Of a stretch of 64,000 nt of DNA, positions 22,401 through 33,800 are shown piece by piece. How positions within the stretch are numbered: the stretch's first letter is position 1; each line of letters starts with the position of its first letter. The DNA comes from Hetaerina americana. Its lineage: Eukaryota > Arthropoda > Insecta > Odonata > Calopterygidae. The stretch spans positions 42,422,238-42,486,237 of the forward strand of contig JAKTNV010000005.1 of assembly GCA_022747635.1 (NCBI GenBank), given 5' to 3'. Made by a program: the position numbers and the translations under genes. Under the pieces are notes generated by a model. It had not been told where the DNA came from. It saw only the letters and a list, made by a program, of their open reading frames with translations, and ran no database searches.

Positions 22401-24600
22401 GGAAGATATTTTTTTTGGAGAACGGAGAGAATTAGGGACGGGGGGACCACATATAATTCTGCACTAAATGTCAGTTGCCCATACGTTTGCCCTTGATTCA
22501 CTTGAGAAGTAAAAAAGAACAGTTTTTGTGAAAAAAATAGAATTGAGCTGAGATAAATTCAATCTTTTTAATCAATTTCAAAATTTTTGAAATAACGAAA
22601 GGAGAAGGGACTTTAAAAAAAAACGAAAAACGCAATTCTAAGTATGGTAAGGTAAACATATTGGAAGCCTAAACTTAATTCGTTAGTTTTTATCAGTGAT
22701 ATACTTAATAAGAACAAAAAGCATGTTTTATTCACGGTGAAAATTGAAGTATTCTCTTCGAAGAACTTCGAACTCTTCGAAGAATTGCGAGAGTCACATT
22801 AGAAGATTATTTATTCATTCAGGATAAAAGTGATCGAATATTTGTGGAAAAATACGTCGCATACGTTTTTTACCAATTTTTCAATTGTTTGCCTATTATA
22901 AAATATGATCCATTTTCGTAAAACTTTGTTACCAAATAAACATTTGTAAATAACTTAGATTAAAAATAACTAAATTCACCTAAAAGTGTAGCAGCAACAA
23001 ATTATAAATAAGACACAATACCTTTTTATGCACAATTCTTGGGAAAGGCAATGGGAAGAAATTTTACAAAGATAATTATTTTCCCCAAAATTATGGATTT
23101 AATGATGTACGGAAAAGATCAGCAATGCTTTAGAATTGTAGCGTAACGTTAGGTTTGTGCTCCCATCACCTAGCCCTCGAGTAATGAGGAAGAGCATAGA
23201 TTGGAGGTTTTTAAGACGGGGAAATGAAGAACGATTTAAAAGAGGTTAGGAAAAGATGGTTAATTGGATAAATGTTGGGTGTTACTGGGGAGGGGGGGAT
23301 AGTTGTTTGAGGATTCCTGAAGAAGGCAATAGAAGTAGATGGAGGGTATACTGAGAGGTGTTGTGATGCTGAAGGCATGAAAGGAGAGAGAGAGAGAGTG
23401 TAAGATAAGCAGAGAAGAGGGGAAATAGGTATTTTGGACTGAATGAATTCTAGGGAAGAAAGTGTTACGGTACGTCGAAAGTAGTGAATAAACTGAATAA
23501 ACAAGGGGAAACTGCATGTGCCTCTGCTTCTGTGATAATGGAACGGTTCCAGTAAATCCCATATTAATCTGTACTTGATATGATTAATTAGCGAAGTAAA
23601 CAGTGCAGTACAAAAGGCGATACGTGTACTTTTGGAGTAATGCCTGAATCTGTAATAATTTTTAGGTACGGCCCAAAATCTACCCTGAATCGACAAATAA
23701 CTTATAATAAAAATTGTCATTTCTCAAGCGTCAGAATACCGTAGCAATACCGACAATCCCATAACTATTTGCCTCAGAGACGTACTTCGGTTGGGATAGG
23801 GAGACTAGTGCGTTACACCAGAGGACTGATGAACCAGAGAAGGGGACGGGGAGAGGGCGTGGATATTCGAAGAAGGTGATGTCATGGGCCTTGAGATCAA
23901 TGGAGGGAAGACAACGACCTCTCGAGACCTGGGTACGGCAGGCACAAGGTGGTAGTGGAGAGACGGCTGACGGGGGGATGAAGGGGAAGCGGTCCAGGTG
24001 ATGCTGGGAGGCTAGAGACGAACGGTGAGCTGAGGAATACACGGGGAAGCCGGAAGGCGAGGAGGTGGACTTACCTTATTATGCAATGAACACTCGGATT
24101 TAAAATAAAAGGAAAAGGAACTGGCTCTGAATATACTTGCAGTGGCGAACAGCTTTGACTTAATATGGGTTTAAGGTACGCTTTCCTTTAAGTGATATCA
24201 ACACTGAATAGAGAAACGCACTGAAGTGTGCTGAGTATAATTATACAGTACATGCAACAAACAAAACAAAAATAAAGAAAAGCTGTAATTTTTAGCATAT
24301 TTAGTAAAAAAAACCAATAGTACAATAATTATTTTCATCTCTTTTCGAAATAAAAAATCTTTCGCAATAATCTAAAGGAAACGTAGAGTTGAAAATTCTT
24401 GGCGGAGTTGCATAAATTAGAAAAGTTAAATTAATTAATTTAAAAAAATAAATTGGTTCGAGGTAACACGGTCCTTTAGAAGCTATTACTATTATTAGTA
24501 TTCTACAAGTTAAGATTTTTAAGGTTTTGGATGGACATAACCTATAAATTGTACAACAAAGCATTAACTTGCCTCCTTTACCTAAACTAAACCTGGCATC
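22401..24600. other. No gene seen
   Basis: AT-rich up to about 23200, then a purine-rich plus strand with (GA)n at 23384-23398. The long minus-strand frame at 23211-23720 (169 residues) is low-complexity Ser/Pro/Phe sequence that follows from this strand bias. No gene is supported. Confidence 0.4.
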
Positions 24601-24604
24601 GGGC

Positions 24605-24875
24605 ACTGCTGTAAGTCCCTCTACAATTCCACATTCTTCTTACTTCTCTTCGTTCCTCCAAAAATACCTAACCTATTACTTCCCCAACCTCGTTTGCCAA
24701 ACACTCTCCTCTCTATGAATCTTCAACATCCAATTCCCAATTAAAATGCTCTGAATCCATCTTTCCTGCCTTCTTTGGATTTCTACAACCCTCTATCCTT
24801 CCCAACTATACGTATCACTGTACGTACGTATCCTTTTTTATTTTCCCTTCTCTACTTCACCTTTCCATCCATTAA
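24605..24875 (-). mobile_element. RTE-type LINE relic, 3' end of ORF
   Basis: The minus strand, allowing frame shifts, reads blocks matching the C-terminus of the element at 59-62 kb: a R-R-Q-E-R-W-I segment, then GNWMLK, a decayed form of EGRMLGKRGKGRNRIG, and an ending like KKYSELMRDLM. It is short and broken, with neither end defined. Confidence 0.6.
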
Positions 24876-25356
24876 ATACACTGTTCAGAAAAAATATTTC
24901 TTGCTCCGTCATTTGAAAATTATTTGCAATGACTAAAAAGGGACAAGAAACAAATCAGGAATAAAAATAGATAAATGAAATTTACTTGGCTTGCATTAGA
25001 GCAAGGATCCTTAGAATTGTACACGTATATTTTTTGGGCACAGCACTCATAGTTATTAACCAGTGGCATAATAATGAGATTTCTTTTTATTTCTTTAATA
25101 AAACCAAAAAGTTGGGATTCTTTTACGGAATTATCAAGCACCCCATCATTCCCGAAATCGAGAGCTAGCTAAAATCACTTTTCCACTCCTGAAAACGGTA
25201 GATACACCTCATTTGCCAAAATCCTTAAGGCCATTTCTGTGATAAAATTGATTAAAACTGTCCGCTTTATTGCATAGGAACCGGAAATAAATGCCGGAGG
25301 CTATGGGAGAGTTTAAAATAATAATGCCACTATGGGAGTTACATCGTTAAAACTTA

Positions 25357-26690
25357 CGAGGTCTATTCAAAAAGTATCGCGACTTTTGTGTTTTTTCAAA
25401 AATTATTTATTTATTCATGAATATCTATTTCGTCCCATTCAAAGTAATCCCCATTTGATATTATGCACTTGTGCCAACTTTTTTTCCAATCCTCGAAGCA
25501 CTTCAAAAAATCATATTTTGTGATCTTGTTCAGCTCCTCCTTCGATGCAGTCTTTATCTCGTCAATCTTAGCGTCGTCCTTTCATGGGTCTCTTCAGTTT
25601 CGGGAACAAGAAAATGCCACTGGGGGCCCGATCTGGGGAATACGGTGGCTGCGGCATCATTAGTGCGTTGTTTTTGGCCAGAAATTCGCGCACATATAAC
25701 GATGTGTGAGCAGGGGCGTTGTCATGGTGCAAAAGCCAATTTTTGTTCTTCCACAAATCCTGGCGTTTGCGGCGGATTTGTGGAAAAGCATATGTAATAT
25801 TAGCTGCAAGTTGTTCGCAAATTGCACACAACTTGCAGTTAATATTTCTTATTTACCGTTCTACCCCGTGGAAAGAACTCATGAGGCACCACGCCTCTGC
25901 AATCGAAGAAAACTATAAGAAAAACTTTCACATTCGACCGAACTTGGCGCTCCTTTTTCGGTCTTGGCTCGTGCTGCAGCTTTCATTGGGATAATAGAGC
26001 TTTAGTTTCCAGGTCATAACCATATAACAATGATTCGTCACCAGTTATGACCCTTTGGAGTAAATTTGGATCGTCGCGGAGTCCAACTCCTAATTAGCAA
26101 TGTTAATGCGCTGCTGGTTTTGATCGAAATTGAGCAATTTTGGTACGAATTCCGCGGCGAGGCGTGTCATGCCCAAATCATTGGTAAAAATCGAATGGCA
26201 CGAGCCAATCGTTATTTTTAGGTCCTCGGCAACTCCTCTAACGGTGATTTGACGATTGGCCAATACCATTTTCTTCACTTCATCAATGTTTTCGTCTGTT
26301 GTTGACGTGCTCGGGCGTCCGGCACGCCCTTCGTCCTCCACATCTTCTAGGACCTCTAAGAAAAATTTACACCACTGATAAACGTTGCTTCGGTCCTTCT
26401 CCATATGTCACAGTCAACATTCGGAAGTCGTCGGAATGTAATTTTGTTTTTCTTACAAAATTTTATGCAGATTCTTTGATCCATTTCTTGGAACAGGCAA
26501 AAATCGAAGAAAAGTCAAAATACGTCCAAGAAAAACAGCTGTCAACAATTAACTGAGCATTCAAAATAGCCGAACGTTTCGGCATAAGTGAGAGACATAA
26601 GTGCCAAAATAACGCCACAAAAAAATCAAAAATCAAATATACGTAACCCGTGGAAGTTCGCAATTTGCGATACTTTTTTAACAGGCCTCG
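25357..26690 (-). mobile_element. Mariner element, full length but inactive
   Basis: A 1,334-bp element flanked by TA (25355-25356 and 26691-26692). The ends are inverted repeats: CGAGGTCTATTCAAAAAGTA at the left, and CGAGGCCTGTTAAAAAAGTA as the reverse complement of the right end. Length, TA target and transposase content all fit mariner. It probably shares a distant lineage with the copy at 62.4 kb. Confidence 0.92.
25411..26484 (-). pseudogene. Mariner transposase pseudogene
   Basis: Starts with MDQRICIKFC at 26484 and ends with GDYFEWDEIDIHE at 25411. Recognisable pieces are GRAGRPSTS in the DNA-binding region, TGDES (first catalytic Asp; the usual following Trp is Leu), LLHHDNAPAHT (second Asp), and SPDRAPSGIFLF, where the third catalytic Asp is replaced by Gly. 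Frameshifts and an internal stop (after LLSQ) break the frame. It cannot make active transposase. Confidence 0.9.
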
Positions 26691-26708
26691 TATGCTTGTT
26701 TTAATTGC

Positions 26709-26739
26709 ATGTTTTACCTACATTACGTAGGTAAAACAT
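26709..26739. repeat. Short perfect palindrome beside the mariner end
   Basis: ATGTTTTACCTAC (26709-26721) and GTAGGTAAAACAT (26727-26739) are exact reverse complements around a 5-base loop, 17 bases beyond the TA duplication of the mariner. Function is unknown. Confidence 0.6.
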
Positions 26740-29700
26740 TTTAATGGAGAATGCTGGAAGATGTTTCAAGATAATCTTGGCGTTTAAGCAGAAACGGACT
26801 ACATCCAAAACCCAATAAATACTATTTGATTATGCTACGGAGATTGTTAAATCAAAATTTGATATTGATATTTTTTAATACACCGCCCATGTCTTTTTAA
26901 ATGCGAATCACTCCCAAGATAAAACTCATACGAACCCACAACCATTACCTTATCGTACATAACATCCCTTGCTAATAAGCGATGCGGGCTCCATAAATAC
27001 AATCAGACAACAGTTATTGCATTATCCTTTGAAAATGGAATATAAAATACGTTAATGCTGAAATAAATCATGGACAGAGGAAAGATAGTGTTTATAATGA
27101 AGAAGTCTCTGATCGGTCGCTTCAATGAAGTACTTGAATTATTTAAATATACAATAAACCATGAAACCAACAATCCGTGAATTTGACGGTGGTGTTCACT
27201 CCGACCGAAATTCGCTCGTATTTCAGTATTTGGAAAAAGCCAGACTCAAATCTGAAAAAAACCGTGTTCTCTTCCGTATTTATATTATGTCTATGTAATT
27301 TTGGCTGCAACTGATTTGGCTGAAGACGAAAGTTCATCAGGGCTGTTGAAAATAATATAGAACCAATCAATTCATATTCTATACAATGGTTTCCAACCCA
27401 ATTTCGAAAGAAATGGATCATGCGAAGATGACAACTTTTGAAGATCTCATTTGGAGTAACAGAAAAATTAATGTGCTTGAACTACGCCTTCATCCCAACG
27501 TCTTTATTGGTAGCGTTGGAAGTATGCTCAATAATAATGGCGAAAGCCTCAGTCCGGGCCACACTGAAACAGCCAATGTATTTTAATGATTATATTAGCT
27601 CAATGCATTAAACACTCCATTCTTCTTCTTTTCATCCGTCAGACCAAATACGCCCAAGCATTCCAGCCAAGAGCGGGGAAAGTTGTATATTTATTCCGAC
27701 AACGACTAGTGGCCGTTTGAGCCTAATCATTCAATATTTGATTGGGGCTTAGTGAAAGTTTTCGAAAATCTCAGGAAGAGGTCCCGTGGACCCTGATTAA
27801 TATGCAACTCCTCACTTGTGATACTTTGACCGGCGTCCCTCTTCCTGGCTTCGGAATAGAGACGGAGAGATACGCACGATAATAGATTATTTTATTGCAA
27901 AAATACTTTCAAATATATGCAAACCCTTATAAAATATTCCATGAGGATTCTACAGATATTATTTCTCAATAATCTTATATTTTTATGGCACTCATTATAT
28001 TTTAATATTCGAGACATGTGAACCCACCGTACTTGGTGGAAGTTCTGACTGAATCTCTGCATTTGTATATGCAGAGATTCTCTGGGTATGCTAAACTTCT
28101 CTGAACTGAATTTTTTCAAGCATTCTCTTCGTTCCTCTTGAAATTGTTTCGGTTTAATGAATAAATAGATTCTTTAATTATTTGTCATTTCAAGTTTTTA
28201 TTTCCTGATCATCCTTTGACCTTCTCCTATGATCCATCCACTATTTCCTCTCCGATATTTCCTTTTTCCCCTCCACATCTTCGAATTGTTCTATTTCATT
28301 TGCTCAACTTTATTTTTTCCACATTTCCCTCAGTCAAACTCGCCAACCATGCGTCGGTGCCTTCGCTCTCGTTCTTCTCGATATTCCAACTTATTCTCTT
28401 TAAATTTTTGGCAGTAAGAATTTTATTTATTCACAATTTTCCTCGCCATCAATATAAAAAAATTTCCTCGGCAGGTCATATTCGTACATTTTTGTTCTGA
28501 CTGAACAAAATTTGCTAACATTAATGGCTTAAGAAATGTTGGAAAACTAATCAGAAACACCATGTAAGGTTTTGGACACCAAGATGAGACTTTGATCGTG
28601 CTCTGTTTTGTCACTAATATTGAAGTTATTGAAGTGTGGGCCGCAGACGCTGTAGCTAAAATGCAGTGATGTGATTATCTGAATACGAATTGAGAAAAAC
28701 ATTTCCTGGTACCCGACGTACTAGTGTCACGGAGCACCATATCTATCTCTGTCTTTATTTTATTTTGCTTAAGGGCATGCTTCGGTTGTTTATATTTTTA
28801 GACTCCATGAGTTCACCTATGCCTGGTTTATGAAAGTTCGTTCAAAACCTTGTGATTTCTGAACAGTTTTAGAGATCAGGGTATGGACGTTTGAACATTC
28901 TACTCACTCCTGTATATTTTTTTATAATGTTGATAAAAAATAGAAAAATGAAACGGGTATCAGCTCAGAAAAAATAATGCGTAAATGAATAAATTTTTTT
29001 TTAAAGATGATGCTTTGTTCTTTTTTTTCCAGCATTAAACTATTTTTCAAAATATTTCGTACTATTTCGACAGTAAAGTCCCCCAAACGATATCCGCGTT
29101 CTAGCCTGCTAGCCACTAAGCCCATATGATCCCTAACTGTATTTACTTCACCAGGGCAATCGATTAATTAGGATGGAGAATATATTCTAATTGTGTGGTT
29201 GAAAATTAACTCTATTTCGCGGCGATAGACTCTCGATTCTCGAACTGAGAACGATTTTGGAATTTTATAGTCCACCACAGCATGCAAATTAATGGAGCAG
29301 CTCCGATCGAAATCTCGACACAAACACGGATTACAATTCGTGAATTTGTTTCGCATTTAAGTGAGAGCTACAACTCCTACAACTCGAATGTAGCCAAAAG
29401 TACGTAAAATCACTTGGAAATTTCTCTCAAAATCAATTGGAATGAATTACCCTTTTTCCACGACAAATATTACGTTTATTTAAAATGATGGCACGAACGG
29501 TTTCATCCAGGCACAGTATGCAGAACTGGAACTTCTCAAAGCTATAAGTCGATTCAAAAGTTTTCTGAAAACGGACATAGATGTGATATAGAACTTCAAA
29601 ATTAGTATATCGTGTAATCAAGGCAGGTAACCTGAGCTTCACAATTTATTGCCTCCAGCAGGCTTCGTGTGTACACACTACTACGACTTATCAACTTGCA

Positions 29701-30245
29701 GTTGTGAGAAACGGACTTCTGCGGATACACTCCCTACCCATCATCAGCATAAAAGGAAAAAATAAATATCGATCTTTCGGCCATCAAAGGAGACTTAGAG
29801 AAATGCGAAGAAGGCTTGACCGTGGGAAGATATCAGTGCGGGAGCCTACTCCACTGTCAAGGGATGGTACGACTTTCCAAATGTACATACAAGCCAATAA
29901 CTCTCACATCTTCCTCTCTCTACAAATCAGTCCACCAACATGCCGCAAGGTAATTTTCTCCAAAATAAAGATATGAAATTGTCAGAAAATACAGTTATTC
30001 AATACGTAAAAAGGGCAAAAATCCTTTCATATACATATAGAAGATCTGAGGGTCACAAAAAGAACAAGTTTTGCACGATCAGATAGAGTTTTGGTTTAGG
30101 AATGTTGGCTGTACGCTATTCTTCGATTGATATATTCGTCTGCTCAGCTTTAATTTCTTGCTTCACGCATTCATTCGCATTCGTGATCAACTATCCACTC
30201 GTCCTTCCTCCAAAGTAATCTCAGTCAATATTACCGTTAATAGCC
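26740..30245. other. No gene seen
   Basis: AT-rich. A perfect 12-bp stem (GAATCTCTGCAT at 28051-28062 with ATGCAGAGATTC at 28069-28080, 6-base loop) is the only structure noted. Frames at 27143-27421, 28216-28500 and 29704-29976 are unrecognised. Confidence 0.4.
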
Positions 30246-30379
30246 TGTTAGGAAACGATACAATAAGACGAGAGAAATATGAGATGAACATCCGAATGCG
30301 ATGAACATCCAGATATGACAGAAGAACTCGTGACTAGGCCCACGACCAATAAGGCGCACTCACAACAGTGGCATTTTTC

Positions 30380-30845
30380 CTCGAGTCTTTGATCTCGGGA
30401 GCCTCGCTTCCTCCCCACGTCCGACGAGTGATTATCGGCGCGAGGCGAAAGGGAATCCCCAGGTTCGAGTTCCCCCGACCGCCATAACAACTGACGTCCT
30501 ATTGACGTGCCGCTCTTCTCTTCTAACCTCACGGCCTCAGCGATCCAGTTCGAATCGCAGAGCGGCACAACGCTTCCAGCCGCCTTTCCTCCCGGTAGAC
30601 ATTTCGATTCCCTCGGGCATGCACAGCCGCGATCGTAAAATAGAAAAAAAATGTTTTCCCCTCTCCCACATTCGCTCCGCCTTCTTCCCTCCTGCCCTCT
30701 GGGTCACTTTCTCTCCGAGTCCTCAACCTCCCCGACAGTGATAGGCCGACCCCAAGTTCGCGAGCCGGGGACTCCCCGCTAGCTCGGCCGCTGATCTCAC
30801 CCCAAAAACGGGGCCACTCACGCGCTCGATTCCCGCAAAAAAATA
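30380..30845. other. CpG-rich island with CRE- and kappaB-like sites
   Basis: GC- and CpG-rich block in AT-rich surroundings. Visible motifs: GGGAATCCCC at 30451-30460 (kappaB consensus) and two TGACGT half-CRE sites at 30492-30497 and 30503-30508. Frames on both strands (30248-30568, 30529-30885, 30502-30741) are probably by-products of high GC. Candidate promoter of an unseen gene. Confidence 0.35.
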
Positions 30846-33800
30846 AATATACTGACTGATCTCTCTCCACGGCACTAAACCTCAAATGGATAATTTATTA
30901 CCGCGAAATACTTTCCGATTCATCAGAAAAAAATAAAATGTTTTTCCCCATCTGAAGAGTCGAGTTCTTCGGGTATTGAATGGATTTATGACCTCCACCG
31001 CAACGGAACGATACGGCATAAGCTCGTCAATCGGGCTACCTCGACGGGAAATAATTTCGTCTCGGTGAGGCGAGTTTTGCTATTCCCTTTAATAGCAATT
31101 ATTATAAATCGTTTAAAGTGGGCCGTTTGCTTTCATGGCTTTGTTTGTCATAATAATAGTAATAAATAATTACGCCAAGATGCACCGAATATGTTTAACT
31201 CATTTAGTTGACATTCGTTCACATTTAAATGCTCATAGTTACGTACTCGATGTAAAATACAAAATGAGAGAGAAAGGAAAATACAGCACAACAAATACAT
31301 AATCATCACGGAAGATGTACTACTGAAGTCAGGCACTGGCGTCAGAAACATCATTCCCCGTAATGATTTTCGAGGGAATACATTTTTATTTTTATGTGAG
31401 AGAAAAGGTCGTCCTTGACACGGCATTCATTTCCTTCTACATTGAAGGTGTAAATTTGACCTGTTTTTCCCTTCCTGAGGGGAGCCCCCTCCAGCTCTGT
31501 GAGGAATGTATTGTACATATAAACAGATTTATGGGGAACTGTTAACATCCCTGGAAAGGAGTTTAAACTCTTTTTAATAATTACAGGCCACGTGTAACTG
31601 ATTGCGTGAAGTATGTACGCCGATCCCTGTCGACAGTTTATATTCTGTAAAATTACTGCGTTTATAGTGAATGAGAATTTGTTACGTGCGCATCAGTTTC
31701 GAGGGTATATATTCCTTATGACGGATTCTCTAGTGAAAGACGAAACTCTCCGAAAATCTCGTGCTTGACCCGAAAAATGCAGTATACGTTACCAATAGAT
31801 ACAGCAAAATTTTAAAATCTCTCAGAGCAGCATGAAAAAGTACAAAATATGCAGAAAAAATAGCTTTAAATATATTGAAGATTATATTTTAAACATTTTG
31901 TTCTCATTATGTAATGTCGACACAAAACGAAGGTTAAGTTTTTTCAAATACCAGAAGTTGAGCAGCTTTTAAAATTTCCACATTATTAAATGCATCCTAC
32001 AAATAACAGGCGACATTTCTTTCACTTAAAGTCTCAGTTACGACTCTGCAAATGAATTGACATAGAAATTAAAGTTCTCTTTTTTTTCTTGTGGGCTTTA
32101 TTTCTTTAGCAACATTAAATTAGAAATACTGATCAGATGACTACGAGGGAAATGTTTTAAGAATTGAATGAATGTACTTATTTTATCATTGAATTTCGTT
32201 TAGATTCGAAATTACGAGAGCATTTACAAAATATTCCAACATTTCCCAAAATTCAGCGCTTTTTGAAAAGCGTCCCCTTAACAACCCGTGCCCTTGTTGA
32301 AGAATTTATTGGAGAAAACGCCCAAAAGGAATCAATGGAAAAAATCAACTAGGACTTATTTTTTACCCAATTTTTTCTTTATTTCATTCCACACCCACCG
32401 TACTATGGCATTTCTTCTTCAGGTGTTTATTTAAATTTATTTTCTACTGTGTTTAAACCACTTGAATCGGACTGTAAGCTACAAATGAAGCGTGAAAGTA
32501 AAAATTGAAGTTAAAATTAAGCAGAAAATTCTCTCAAAACGGTCACGTCAGTTTTTTATACATAGAACTTGATGAAATAAAAAGTAGAATTCGGTTATAG
32601 CATAGAAGATGAGAAAAGTCTTTCAACATTATTTTTTCTTCCGTAGCAGTGTTGAAGCAAGGGAAGGCGGGGGCTGGGGATCGCCATATATCTCCCTATG
32701 CCCCCAACTTTTTTCTTATAAAATACCAATTACGTATTTTCGTCATGTACCTTGATAAAAATTACTTGTACTTCCTGAAAAAATACTCTTCAACCATAAA
32801 CGTTTTGATTAACCTTTTTAAAAGTATGCCTTGTATATTTGAAACTGTGAAACACAAAATATAAACTTTAGTTCCATAGAACATTTAACTTGGACAATTA
32901 AAATTCACGAAGAATGAGTGGTGCTTAATCTAACCCAATTAATAGCTGCAGTTCCGTACAGTTTACGATTAGATATTCTATTGTCATCGAGGAGTTTAAA
33001 ACAATTCGGGAAAAAACTCGTTAAATGACTGCACGTAGCCTACGGCAACGGTGGAGGTAACAAGCAACTCCGCATCAAACGCTTTCTTTCGCCTGAACAA
33101 ATGGTCAGCAGCGGCCAATTTCGTGCTACAGAAGGGCTTTGGAAAGGATGTTCTTCCCTGTATCAGAGCTAGAGGACGGTTTAAAACATTTAAAAAGGGA
33201 AGAAAACTAATTTTAAAGAAAGGTTCACACAGATAATCCAATAACAAACACCTCATAACGCACGAAGACGTGTCAAAAATATTGACTATTTCATCAGGTA
33301 TCACCCGAAACACGTGGGTAACAGAAAAATCGCACATGACGATAAATCACGATATATCGTGAAAATCACTGTGAAGTGTACTCCTCATCCTTCCGACGAG
33401 TATAGGCTAGCCCTTCCCCACGTGAAATTTTTCTGTCCCTTAATGCGAAGAAAAACCTTGGCGTAAAGCGTTTTTCATCACCAGAAGCAGGCTTAGGCGA
33501 ACTGAACATGCTTCAACTTGCGACGGCTGCCGCTGATGTAATACTTAATTCGAATCAATGAAACTTGTACCATAGTTGATTCGCACATTAAGCCAACAAT
33601 ATAACATTATATTAAATTTTTGTACGATAAATTGCGTGAATTAAAATGTTTGAACACAATTCATTGCACAACCCCTTTCGATTTAGTTACCTTGCGAATG
33701 TTTCGGAAACCTTGCGATTGAATAGAGAAGAAGTTGATAAAGGACAGAAAGAACACTCGTTTTGGGAGTGAAGCAGTTTCTTAAAGGTTAGGTTTCCTGC

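Noticed and set aside
23211..23720. 169-codon minus-strand frame rich in Ser, Pro and Phe
   Set aside because: The plus strand is purine-rich here, which removes stops from the minus strand; no domain signature.
33000..33340. Overlapping frames on both strands near 33.1 kb
   Set aside because: Neither shows a family motif, and no transposon or splice signals support them.
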